NCBI GenBank assembly: GCA_030830245.1
Contig: JAURNJ010000015.1
Span: 1-7,909 of the forward strand
Direction of reading: 5' to 3'
Length of the DNA stretch: 7,909 nucleotides
Source of the DNA: Novosphingobium sp.
GTDB taxonomy: Bacteria > Pseudomonadota > Alphaproteobacteria > Sphingomonadales > Sphingomonadaceae
Shown here one piece after another: positions 1 through 5,646 of the stretch (the first letter of the stretch is position 1; every line of letters starts with the position of its first letter). Under the pieces are notes generated by a model. It was not told the DNA's origin, did no database searches, and worked only from the letters and a program-made list of their open reading frames with translations. Position numbers and translations under genes: made by a program.

Positions 1-1
1 C

Positions 2-166
2 GCCGCGATCGGCCTGCTGTTCGCCGCCTATCTGGGCTGGCGGGCGCTGCGTGGGCTCATCACGCCGACGCGCAACAGCACGCTGGACCTCGCCTGCCTG
101 TTCATCGGCTATTGCGGTGCGCAGGGACTGGTCGGCACGCTCTTCACCCGAGCCGTCGGCGCGTGA
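2..166 (+). CDS. C-terminal end of a membrane protein, probably heme-copper oxidase subunit I+III fusion (partial, start outside window)
   Basis: The frame is open from the window edge to the TGA at 164-166, giving 54 visible residues. It begins with a hydrophobic stretch (AAIGLLFAAYLGWRAL), then a basic loop (RGLITPTRNSTLDL) and a second hydrophobic stretch ending GLVGTLFTRAVGA. This arrangement resembles the C-terminal tail of fused cytochrome c oxidase subunit I+III proteins, in which a helix is followed by an arginine-rich loop, an L-D-L motif and a last helix. Recognition rests on that resemblance alone, since no heme or copper ligand is in view. The stop overlaps the next gene by four bases (GTGA), implying translational coupling in one operon. 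It could instead be the end of another polytopic membrane protein. Confidence 0.5.
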   Translation, partial: AAIGLLFAAYLGWRALRGLITPTRNSTLDLACLFIGYCGAQGLVGTLFTRAVGA

Positions 167-435
167 GAAGCTGGCTCATCCTGCTCGGCGGGTTCCTCGT
201 CTGGACCGTCCATTTTTTCGGTCTCTATCTGATCGCGGAGTTCGCGCCGGCGGCAACGCTCGTTATCGCGCTGACCATTCTCTGCATCATCGCCGACCTA
301 TGGCTGCTGCGCTGGCTTCGCGGGATACCATGCTCTGAGGCCTTCGCGCAGTGGCGGCGGTCGGTTGGCATGGCTGGCGCTGTGCTGAGCCTCCTCGCTG
401 TGCTTTGGCAGGGGTTGCCCATCATGCTTGCCTGA
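163..435 (+). CDS. small three-helix membrane protein downstream of putative oxidase subunit
   Basis: The product is 90 residues if translation starts at the GTG at 163, which overlaps the upstream stop (GTGA). The frame is open further upstream, to an ATG at 112, but starting there would run deep into the preceding gene and add an arginine-rich, non-hydrophobic leader, so the GTG is preferred. Three hydrophobic segments are visible: about residues 4-27 (beginning WLILLGGFLVWTVHFFG), 29-50 (containing LVIALTILCIIADLWLL), and 66-90 (AGAVLSLLAVLWQGLPIMLA). No cofactor ligand pattern is clear. Small uncharacterised membrane proteins of this kind occur beside alternative cytochrome oxidase genes. 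A role in oxidase assembly is only inferred from the overlap with the upstream gene. Confidence 0.7.
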   Translation: MRSWLILLGGFLVWTVHFFGLYLIAEFAPAATLVIALTILCIIADLWLLRWLRGIPCSEAFAQWRRSVGMAGAVLSLLAVLWQGLPIMLA

Positions 436-540
436 CGCTCGCAGTCAAGAAGAACCATCAGACACCGATGCTTTCTGCCCCTCTTCGCATTTCACCATCG
501 ATACCTGCACATCATGTTTGCAATAACCCGGCATCTCTAT

Positions 541-1217
541 TCAGGACATCAGTTCTTCGATCGCCAGCAGTCCCAGAGACCCAACGAAGAACATCGCGCT
601 GATCAGCGAGTTGTCGGGCCGCGCATGTGCCTGTACTAGCAACTCTTTAGTGACGAGATAGAGAAGCGCCATAAGTCCGAAGCTGAGAAAGCCGACGATG
701 ACCGGTGCCGGGAGTGTCGCAACCGGCAGCGCGATCGCAGCGCCCAGCGGAAGCAGCAAGCCGAGTCCGAACACGGTCGCGATGACGCGCAGCTTCGATT
801 CCATGGCCTCGTTGAGCTCGGCCGTGACCGTCAGGCTCAAAAAGAGCACTTCCAGCGTCAAGGCGACAGTCAGGAGGACGCCCGCCTTTTCGCCTGCGAC
901 AAAAGCCAGACCGAGAACGAGGCCATCAACCAGTATGTGGATGTCCACTGCACTTAGGTTGGCCACCGGACTGTCCCGCGCCCTTCACCTTCCTTCAGAA
1001 GCAGCATGACGCCTACGCCGACGGCACCGTCGACGAGTGTGGCGAAGGGCGAGGCATCATGCTTGATCTGCGACAGGATCTCGGTCGCAGCCGCGGCGAA
1101 CACGACGCCGGACGCCAGATGCTGTACTGCGCTGACGAACCCAGCGCTCGGACGTCTGACCACGGAAAGGACCGCGCCTGGGAGAACCGCCGCAAGCGGA
1201 ATTGACGTATAAGTATT
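541..1217 (-). pseudogene. ZIP-family metal transporter, frameshifted and without a clear start
   Basis: Two minus-strand frames together make one ZIP-type transporter of about 225 residues. The upstream frame (about 1217 to 957) encodes NTYTSIPLAAV...SAVQHLASGVVFAAAATEIL...GVGVMLLLKEGEG, the first three helices. The downstream frame (966 to 541) encodes NLSAVDIHILVDGLVLGLAF, KAGVLLTVALTLEVLFLSL and three more helices ending LAIEELMS. The upstream frame runs into a stop right after GEGRGTVRWPT. Homology appears to continue in the other frame from the GTG at 964-966. Seventeen bases separate the last trusted codon from that point, so a one-base loss in the GC-rich run near 970-985 explains the break. 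No ATG, GTG or TTG lies in frame near the N-terminus. The family moves Zn or other divalent cations across the inner membrane. The gene is probably dead. A sequencing error at the frameshift or an unusual start are the alternatives. Confidence 0.75.
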
Positions 1218-1246
1218 GCCGACCTCGCCGGCCTTTGATCCTAACG

Positions 1247-1732
1247 CTATCCGAGCCCCTGCACGATGCCGATGAAGACGGCGATGATGACCAGAATGCT
1301 GATCAGGAGCGGTCTTTTCAGACGCGGGTCGGCGACATTGCCGATTCGCGCCGCTACTTGCCATGCCGGGCGAAGCGGAACGCGGCAGGAGCCGGAAGCG
1401 ATCCGGTCGAACTGCGCGTCCGAAAGACCGAAGAACGCTTTCATCGCGCCGCGGGATCGGCCCTTCAGACCTGTGACCCGAAATACGGGATCGGCCCACG
1501 CGATATCGATGGCGCTCGGGTTCGATACCATCGGTATGACTTCACGACCTGACGCCCATGAAGGCCGCAAGAGCCCGATAAGCTGAAAGGGATTGCGGTC
1601 GAATAACGCGGCCCAGCGCTCCAGCCGCGCCCGCCGGCCATAAGGTTCGAGCGCGGGATCAGAGGTGGTGCGGCTGGCGCGCGCAGGAAAGTGATGTTTC
1701 AGGCGTCTCGTCGACGACGCATCGTCGCTCAC
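1247..1732 (-). CDS. hypothetical protein with one C-terminal membrane helix
   Basis: I do not recognise this protein. From a GTG at 1730-1732 it has 161 residues and begins VSDDASSTRRLKHHF. The frame is also open to a GTG at 1771 (174 residues) and has an internal ATG at 1531 (94 residues). None has a strong ribosome-binding site, so the start is uncertain. The N-terminal half is rich in Arg, Ser and Trp. The middle contains the segment AIDIAWADPVFRVTGLKGRS. The last 22 residues (LLISILVIIAVFIGIVQGLG) form a single hydrophobic helix that ends the protein, a tail-anchor-like layout. It follows the zinc-ribbon gene at 1778-2095 closely and ends about 30 bp before the ZIP remnant, consistent with one operon. 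Long alternative frames overlap it, so coding status is likely but not certain. Confidence 0.55.
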   Translation of the reverse strand: MSDDASSTRRLKHHFPARASRTTSDPALEPYGRRARLERWAALFDRNPFQLIGLLRPSWASGREVIPMVSNPSAIDIAWADPVFRVTGLKGRSRGAMKAFFGLSDAQFDRIASGSCRVPLRPAWQVAARIGNVADPRLKRPLLISILVIIAVFIGIVQGLG

Positions 1733-1777
1733 GGCGGCGTGGCTTCGCCGGGAATGGCCGCGCCGACCCACGGGCTT

Positions 1778-2095
1778 TCAGTCGAACAATTCGCTCAAGA
1801 AGCTCTTGCGGCGACCACGATGGCCACGCTCGTAGCCATGCTTCCCTCCATGATCGCCATGGCCGCGACGGTCATCGAACACGCCTGCGCGCCCTCCGCC
1901 GGACCACTCGTCGCCAGTCGGGCGCGCTACGACATCGCCCATATTGCGCTCGATGATCTTATCGAGTTCGCCCCGGTCGAGCCAGACCCCGCGACATTGC
2001 GGGCAATAGTCGATCTCGATGCCCTGGCGCTCACTCATGACCAGGTCGACCCGGCAGGTGGGACACAGGAGACCTGGCGCTGCACGGTTTTCCAT
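1778..2095 (-). CDS. zf-TFIIB-like zinc-ribbon protein with His-rich tail
   Basis: The product is 105 residues starting at ATG 2093-2095. That start is preceded by GAGAGAAGG about ten bases upstream, a reasonable ribosome-binding site, whereas the open frame further upstream does not look coding. Residues 11-34 hold two CxxC knuckles (C11-PT-C14 and C31-PQ-C34) followed by GVWLDRGELDKIIER, the signature of the zf-TFIIB (transcription-factor zinc finger) family. This family is widespread in bacteria and lacks a settled function. The knuckles should bind one zinc. The C-terminal third (about 70-98) is rich in Gly, His, Arg and Asp (RRGHGDHGGKHGYERGHRG), which could bind more metal or simply be disordered. 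It ends SFLSELFD. A 201-bp gap separates it from the flavoprotein gene upstream, so it may have its own promoter. Confidence 0.88.
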   Translation of the reverse strand: MENRAAPGLLCPTCRVDLVMSERQGIEIDYCPQCRGVWLDRGELDKIIERNMGDVVARPTGDEWSGGGRAGVFDDRRGHGDHGGKHGYERGHRGRRKSFLSELFD

Positions 2096-2296
2096 TATGG
2101 CAAATCCTTCTCTCTTGCTCAGATCGAGCACAATTGCGCGCATCCTCATATAGCCTTGATAGCAGGCTTCCTCTCTAACAAATCGCAGATTCGGGTGGGG
2201 CCTTATGCGCCAACATGAAAGATCGTCGGAAGGATCGCAGCGTGCGGCTTGCACGGGGCCGGCTGCGCTTCTCTCGACCCACGGTTCGCGTGCGTT

Positions 2297-3232
2297 TCAA
2301 TGACCGCCTTTCGCTGCAGTGGTCTGTCCGTCCCTGTTTCGCAAGTCATTGTGCATGGCCGTGGCCGCGACTGCTGCATGGCCCATGGCCACGCTGATCT
2401 GATCCAGCGCCATTACGATATCGCCAGCGGCATAGACACCCTCCATGGATGCGCGCTGCTTGGTATCGACGACGATGCAGCGATCGTCGCTCAGTTCGAT
2501 ATCAAGATGCCTCGCGAGCGCATTGTTGGTGTCGGAGCCGAGCGCCGGATAGATCGTGTCGAACCGCAATTCGGTGTCATCGATCAGATGCACCACCACC
2601 TGATCGCCGGAGAAATCCAGCCGGTCGAGCGTGCTCGACGCAACTACAATACCCGCATGGCTCAGACTTTCCCGGTCGCTGTCGTCGAGCTCGGTGGATT
2701 GATGCGCGAGCAGCGTGATCCGATCCGAAAAGGTTCGCAGGAACAAGGCTTCCGCCACCCCATGCGTATCAGCGCCGATGACCCCGATCGACTGGTCGCT
2801 TGCCTCGAAGCCGTCGCAGACAGGGCAATAGCGCAGAAGCCCCCGATCGAGGGCGTCCCGATGGGTGTCCTCGTTCATTTCCGGACGCCGGTTCTCCACG
2901 CCCGTCGCAATCAGGATCTGGCGCGCGGAAATGCTCAGCCCCTCACCGCGAGCGGTGAACGCATCCGCGGACCCTTCGATCACGTCTACGCGGCCGGCCC
3001 TGATCGTCGCGCCATAGCGTTCGGCCTGGGCACGCATGCGAAGGAGAAGAGCCTCACCGCCGATGCCGTCCGGGAAACCGGCATGGTTGTGCGAAAGCGG
3101 GATCCACTTCGCGCGGCTATGGCCTTCATCCACCACGATGACCCGGCGGCGATAGCGCGCGAGATAGATGGCGGCGGTCAGCCCTGCCGGACCGCCGCCG
3201 ATAACCAGAGCGTCATAACAATCTTGCGTCAT
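2297..3232 (-). CDS. thioredoxin-reductase-like NAD(P)/FAD-dependent oxidoreductase
   Basis: The product is 311 residues, the usual size for the low-molecular-weight thioredoxin reductase fold. An FAD-binding GGGPAG motif is at residues 12-17, a redox-active C136-PV-C139-DG motif sits where TrxB carries its CxxC, and the second FAD signature GVYAAGD is at 265-271. The NAD(P)H-binding loop reads VIGADTHG (151-158) rather than the usual GxGxxA/G, so cofactor preference is unclear. The ATG at 3232 has AAGGAAG about eleven bases upstream. The gene starts 57 bp after the persulfide dioxygenase stop, so co-transcription is likely. No thioredoxin gene lies beside it. Inference: it reduces a disulfide, persulfide or polysulfide in the cytoplasm, perhaps feeding or recycling the dioxygenase substrate. 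General thioredoxin reductase activity cannot be assumed from sequence. Confidence 0.9.
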   Translation of the reverse strand: MTQDCYDALVIGGGPAGLTAAIYLARYRRRVIVVDEGHSRAKWIPLSHNHAGFPDGIGGEALLLRMRAQAERYGATIRAGRVDVIEGSADAFTARGEGLSISARQILIATGVENRRPEMNEDTHRDALDRGLLRYCPVCDGFEASDQSIGVIGADTHGVAEALFLRTFSDRITLLAHQSTELDDSDRESLSHAGIVVASSTLDRLDFSGDQVVVHLIDDTELRFDTIYPALGSDTNNALARHLDIELSDDRCIVVDTKQRASMEGVYAAGDIVMALDQISVAMGHAAVAATAMHNDLRNRDGQTTAAKGGH

Positions 3233-3289
3233 ATTGTCCGCGGCTTCCTTTTCGAGCGGCCCGGGCGTTTGGTTTCCGAGCCCACCGGA

Positions 3290-4039
3290 TCAACCCTGTA
3301 GTGCACGGCAAGATGGATCACGGGCGGCGGTGTCCTCATCCGGGCAGTCGCCGCACAGGCGGTTGGCCGGAACGGCGACATCGATCTGCTTGGGGTAAGG
3401 CAGGTCGAGGTTCGCCATGATCTCGATAAACTGTTCAAGTGTCTTGCCGCCGCCTACGCGAGGGTTTCGCTCGCGCTCCTGGGCCACGGTCGTGACGTGG
3501 CAATGCTTGTAATCATGCGCGGGGTATACGAGCGTGTCGTCGGGAAGAGTGAATAGCTTCTCGTGGATCGACCGATACAATGTGCCCGCATCGCCGTTCT
3601 GAAAGTCGGTCCGCCCGCACCCGTCGATCAGGAGAGCATCGCCAGTGAACACCCTGCTCGCATCGGGCCGGTCGATCAGGTAGCTGTGATGCGCGTCGGT
3701 GTGACCCGGGGTGAACAAGGGTCGCAAGATCAGGCTGCCCACGCTGAGCGGGTTCATTTCATTCACGGCGATGTCGGCACAGGCCAGGCCGTCCATCTCC
3801 GGATAGGCGATCTTGCATCCCGTTAGGCTCCGAAGCCGACAGGCCGAGGTGACATGGTCCGCGTGAATGTGTGTTTCGAGCGTATACGCAAGGGTCAAGC
3901 CGTGCTGCTGCAGGACGGACAGGTCGCGATCGACCATCTCGCATACCGGGTCGATCAGCACGGCCAGTCCGCTATCCCGACATCCGATCAGATAGGTGTA
4001 GGTGCCCGACTCCGGCTCGAAGAGCTGACGGAAAATCAT
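3290..4039 (-). CDS. ETHE1-type persulfide dioxygenase (metallo-beta-lactamase fold)
   Basis: The product is 249 residues. The metallo-beta-lactamase signature T-H57-I-H59-A-D61-H62 is present, followed by PGH113T, TGD134ALL and PAH175DYKH, which supply the metal ligands. The segment LLIDGCGRTDFQ (136-147) is characteristic of the ETHE1/sulfur dioxygenase branch rather than glyoxalase II or lactamases. Members use a mononuclear Fe(II), bound by two His and one Asp, to oxidise glutathione persulfide to sulfite and glutathione. The C-terminal tail carries C229-GD-C232 and a further Cys at 244, which is unusual to see together at the end and could be a redox or metal site. The ATG at 4039 has only a weak upstream GAG. 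It is the first gene of the minus-strand block and is followed after 57 bp by a flavoprotein gene. It probably acts in cytoplasmic sulfane-sulfur detoxification. Confidence 0.92.
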   Translation of the reverse strand: MIFRQLFEPESGTYTYLIGCRDSGLAVLIDPVCEMVDRDLSVLQQHGLTLAYTLETHIHADHVTSACRLRSLTGCKIAYPEMDGLACADIAVNEMNPLSVGSLILRPLFTPGHTDAHHSYLIDRPDASRVFTGDALLIDGCGRTDFQNGDAGTLYRSIHEKLFTLPDDTLVYPAHDYKHCHVTTVAQERERNPRVGGGKTLEQFIEIMANLDLPYPKQIDVAVPANRLCGDCPDEDTAARDPSCRALQG

Positions 4040-4051
4040 AACGCTCGGCAG

Positions 4052-4068
4052 GCGCCAGACACTGGCGC
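4052..4068 (-). promoter_or_regulatory. inverted repeat in the leader of the persulfide dioxygenase gene
   Basis: GCGCCAG-ACA-CTGGCGC is a perfect 7-bp inverted repeat with a three-base loop. On the minus strand it lies 12 bases upstream of the ATG at 4039, immediately before the weak ribosome-binding region. As RNA it would form a stable GC-rich hairpin beside the start site and could affect translation. As DNA it could be an operator. No T-run follows, so a terminator is unlikely. Confidence 0.4.
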
Positions 4069-4137
4069 GCCTCGCTCAGTTATGCAGCAAGGCCGCCACG
4101 GCTGCATCGCTACAGAACGCGCTATGAGCTGAAAAGT

Positions 4138-4155
4138 TGTCGGGATGTCCCGACA
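4138..4155. promoter_or_regulatory. 18-bp inverted repeat: operator or intrinsic terminator
   Basis: TGTCGGGA-TG-TCCCGACA has two perfect 8-bp arms around a two-base centre. Read on the minus strand it is followed by ACTTTTC, so it could end the transporter-DUF411 transcript as a short GC-rich hairpin with a four-base loop. Its tight dyad symmetry, about 100 bp upstream of the persulfide dioxygenase start, equally fits a repressor or activator site. The sequence alone does not decide. Confidence 0.5.
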
Positions 4156-4188
4156 TCGCATGTTCGGCTTCAGAGCAGCGCTTGAATT

Positions 4189-4202
4189 AGATGATGTCAT
4201 CT
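4189..4202. promoter_or_regulatory. inverted repeat AGATGA-TG-TCATCT, possible operator
   Basis: Perfect 6-bp arms flank the same TG centre found in the dyad at 4138-4155. Its right half is repeated directly: TGTCATCTC occurs at 4195-4203 and again at 4228-4236, 33 bp apart, about three helical turns. Such phased half-sites suit a DNA-binding regulator. No regulator is identified, and AT-richer intergenic DNA can produce short repeats by chance. Confidence 0.35.
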
Positions 4203-4248
4203 CCAACCATATCCCATTCCCAAAAGGTGTCATCTCACTCAAGGTCTG

Positions 4249-4680
4249 TTACTCGATGGCGTAGACCTTGGTGCCCGCAGGTCCGAAGCTGAGGACCTTG
4301 AAAGGCGCAGTCTTCGGCCCGGCCATACCGGGAGAACCAGACGGCATTCCAGGCAGTGCAATCCCGCGAATGGCCGGCTTCTCGCGCAGCATGCGCTGCA
4401 CCACATTGACCGGCACATGTCCTTCGACGGCATAGCCGCCGACTATCGTAGTGTGGCAGCCCCGAAGCGCTTCGGGCACGGCCCTGCGCGCCTGGACCGA
4501 AACATCATTGCCGGTCGGGACCACCGCGATGTCCATTCCTGCACGTCGCAGCGCGGCGGCGTGACCGTCGCAGCACCCGCAGCCGGGATCCTTGTACATC
4601 ACACCGCCGATGGTCCCAGCCTCGGCAGGCGCGGCCACAATTGCCCCGAGGAGGGCCAGCATCGCGACTTTTCTCAGCAT
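4249..4680 (-). CDS. periplasmic DUF411 (CopG-like) metal-binding protein
   Basis: The product is 143 residues from the ATG at 4678-4680, chosen because AAGGAG lies six bases upstream. The earlier in-frame ATGs lie in or before that site. Residues 1-21 form a signal peptide (basic MLRK, hydrophobic LALLGAIVAA, AEA cleavage motif), so the mature protein is periplasmic. Just after it comes YKDPGC34-G-C36-C37-DGH, the CxCC motif of DUF411, then C75-H76 and GYAVEGHVP (82-90), and a Met/Gly-rich tract LPGMPSGSPGM (109-119), all typical of the family. DUF411 proteins, including copper-resistance CopG, are found in heavy-metal clusters and bind copper through the Cys cluster. It follows the transporter gene by 28 bp and should share its MerR-controlled promoter. 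The metal could be copper or another thiophilic ion. Confidence 0.9.
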   Translation of the reverse strand: MLRKVAMLALLGAIVAAPAEAGTIGGVMYKDPGCGCCDGHAAALRRAGMDIAVVPTGNDVSVQARRAVPEALRGCHTTIVGGYAVEGHVPVNVVQRMLREKPAIRGIALPGMPSGSPGMAGPKTAPFKVLSFGPAGTKVYAIE

Positions 4681-4708
4681 AGGTAGCTCCTTCATCCGCA
4701 CCGTCCGT

Positions 4709-5575
4709 TCAATCCAACGGCACCGCAACGGCCGGACGGACCGCCCTGAATTGTGGCCAGGCCTGGCGCAGCACGCGTATCGCGGAGCGGAAGAACAGGA
4801 TCGCGATGATCACGCCCACAAGAATATCGGGCCAGGCGGCATCTGTCGCATAGACGCCCGCTGCCGCAATAAGCACGCCCGTATTGGCGATGACGTCGTT
4901 GCGCGAGCATTCGAACGTGCTCGACAGGTTCACGTCGCGGTGACGAAACCGGTAGAGCAGCGCGAGACAGGTGAGATTTGCGGCAAGCGCGATCAGGCCG
5001 AACAGAACCATTGTCCCGGCCACCGGAGTCACACCGTTCACCAGCTTCGATGCGGCCTCGAACATCACCCAAATGCCGAAAGCAGCGATGATCCCGCCCT
5101 TCGCGAGGGCCGCCCCCGCACGCCACCGCAAGCTGCGCTGAAGAGCATAGAGGCTCAGGATATACACCAGCGCATCGCCGAGCATGTCGACGGAATCGGC
5201 CATCAACGCGGTGGAATTGGCCAGAAGGCCCGCAGTGAACTCGGCGACGAACATGGCGAGGTTGATGGCGAGTACGATCTGCAGCACGCGCTTGACGTCC
5301 GAATGAGCCCCTAGCGCAGCAATCTCCTGCTCTTTGGCGGAACAGCAGTCGTCACCACTGAAATGCCCGCCTGCTTCATCAGGCACGCGCGGCGCCTCGC
5401 AGGTGGACGCAGCTTTGTCGTCTTCAGCCGGTTCCGGGCAGCAAGGGCTGGATGCCTTTGTCAATGCCGGGCCCGACGACGAGCATGCCGGCAAGGCTGT
5501 TCCAGGCGTCGCCACAGGCTTGTCGCAGGCCGACACCTTCGGATCTTTACCACCCCCTTCGCAGCACTCTTTCAT
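4709..5575 (-). CDS. CDF-type cation transporter with Cys-rich N-terminus, no C-terminal domain
   Basis: The product is 288 residues from the ATG at 5573-5575, which has GAAGAG six bases upstream. A TTG at 5596 is a less likely start. Residues 1-80 are hydrophilic and contain nine Cys, including three CC pairs (4-5, 45-46, 77-78). Six membrane helices follow (about 97-117, 121-145, 158-178, 184-208, 226-244, 248-266). Helix 2 has ADSVD130-MLG-D134, and helix 5 has N226-D227-VIA-N231, in the places where zinc CDF exporters usually carry HxxxD. The protein ends about 20 residues after helix 6, so the usual cytoplasmic metal-sensing domain is missing. CDF proteins export divalent metals from the cytoplasm using the proton gradient. 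The Cys tail probably delivers or buffers a thiophilic metal (inference). It is divergent from merR and upstream of DUF411. Confidence 0.85.
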   Translation of the reverse strand: MKECCEGGGKDPKVSACDKPVATPGTALPACSSSGPALTKASSPCCPEPAEDDKAASTCEAPRVPDEAGGHFSGDDCCSAKEQEIAALGAHSDVKRVLQIVLAINLAMFVAEFTAGLLANSTALMADSVDMLGDALVYILSLYALQRSLRWRAGAALAKGGIIAAFGIWVMFEAASKLVNGVTPVAGTMVLFGLIALAANLTCLALLYRFRHRDVNLSSTFECSRNDVIANTGVLIAAAGVYATDAAWPDILVGVIIAILFFRSAIRVLRQAWPQFRAVRPAVAVPLD

Positions 5576-5611
5576 GACACGCTCTTCGGTTTTCAATGAG
5601 ACCTCGATTGC

Positions 5612-5642
5612 TACTTAAGTCCTCTAGCTGCTATAGGTTCAA
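5612..5642 (-). promoter_or_regulatory. MerR-type promoter for the transporter-DUF411 operon
   Basis: On the minus strand, TTGAAC (-35, 5637-5642) and TAAGTA (-10, 5612-5617) are separated by 19 bp. This overlong spacer is the hallmark of promoters that MerR-family activators untwist. The Tn501 mer promoter has the same layout, with a TAAG-starting -10. The predicted transcript would start near 5605, about 30 bases before the transporter ATG. Confidence 0.8.
5621..5637. promoter_or_regulatory. MerR-family operator dyad
   Basis: CCTCTAG-CTG-CTATAGG is a 17-bp imperfect inverted repeat (six of seven positions match) lying wholly inside the -35/-10 spacer of the transporter promoter. It resembles operators of ZntR/CadR/PbrR-type regulators (CTATAG and CTAGAGG half-sites). 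The regulator encoded from 5647 is the obvious ligand. On the plus strand the CTATAG could also serve as a -10 for merR (with TTGCTA 17 bp upstream), which would put that transcript's start a few bases before its ATG. Confidence 0.78.
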
Positions 5643-5646
5643 GGCC

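Noticed and set aside
51..338. 95-codon plus-strand frame at the left edge
   Set aside because: It overlaps the two better-supported membrane protein frames that share a GTGA junction, and its product is Arg/Ser-rich without structure.
436..540. Terminator search in the convergent gap between the small membrane protein and the ZIP remnant
   Set aside because: No stem with a T-run or other structure was found.
1691..2218. 175-codon plus-strand open frame
   Set aside because: It is antisense to the zinc-ribbon gene, whose CxxC pairs and ribosome-binding site are clear.
2249..3301. 350-codon plus-strand open frame
   Set aside because: It is antisense to the flavoprotein gene, which has all the family motifs. 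The plus-strand product has no recognisable domain; it is a GC-rich shadow frame.
4592..5314. 240-codon plus-strand open frame
   Set aside because: It is antisense to the CDF transporter, has a composition typical of reverse-strand shadows, and shows no membrane or domain pattern.
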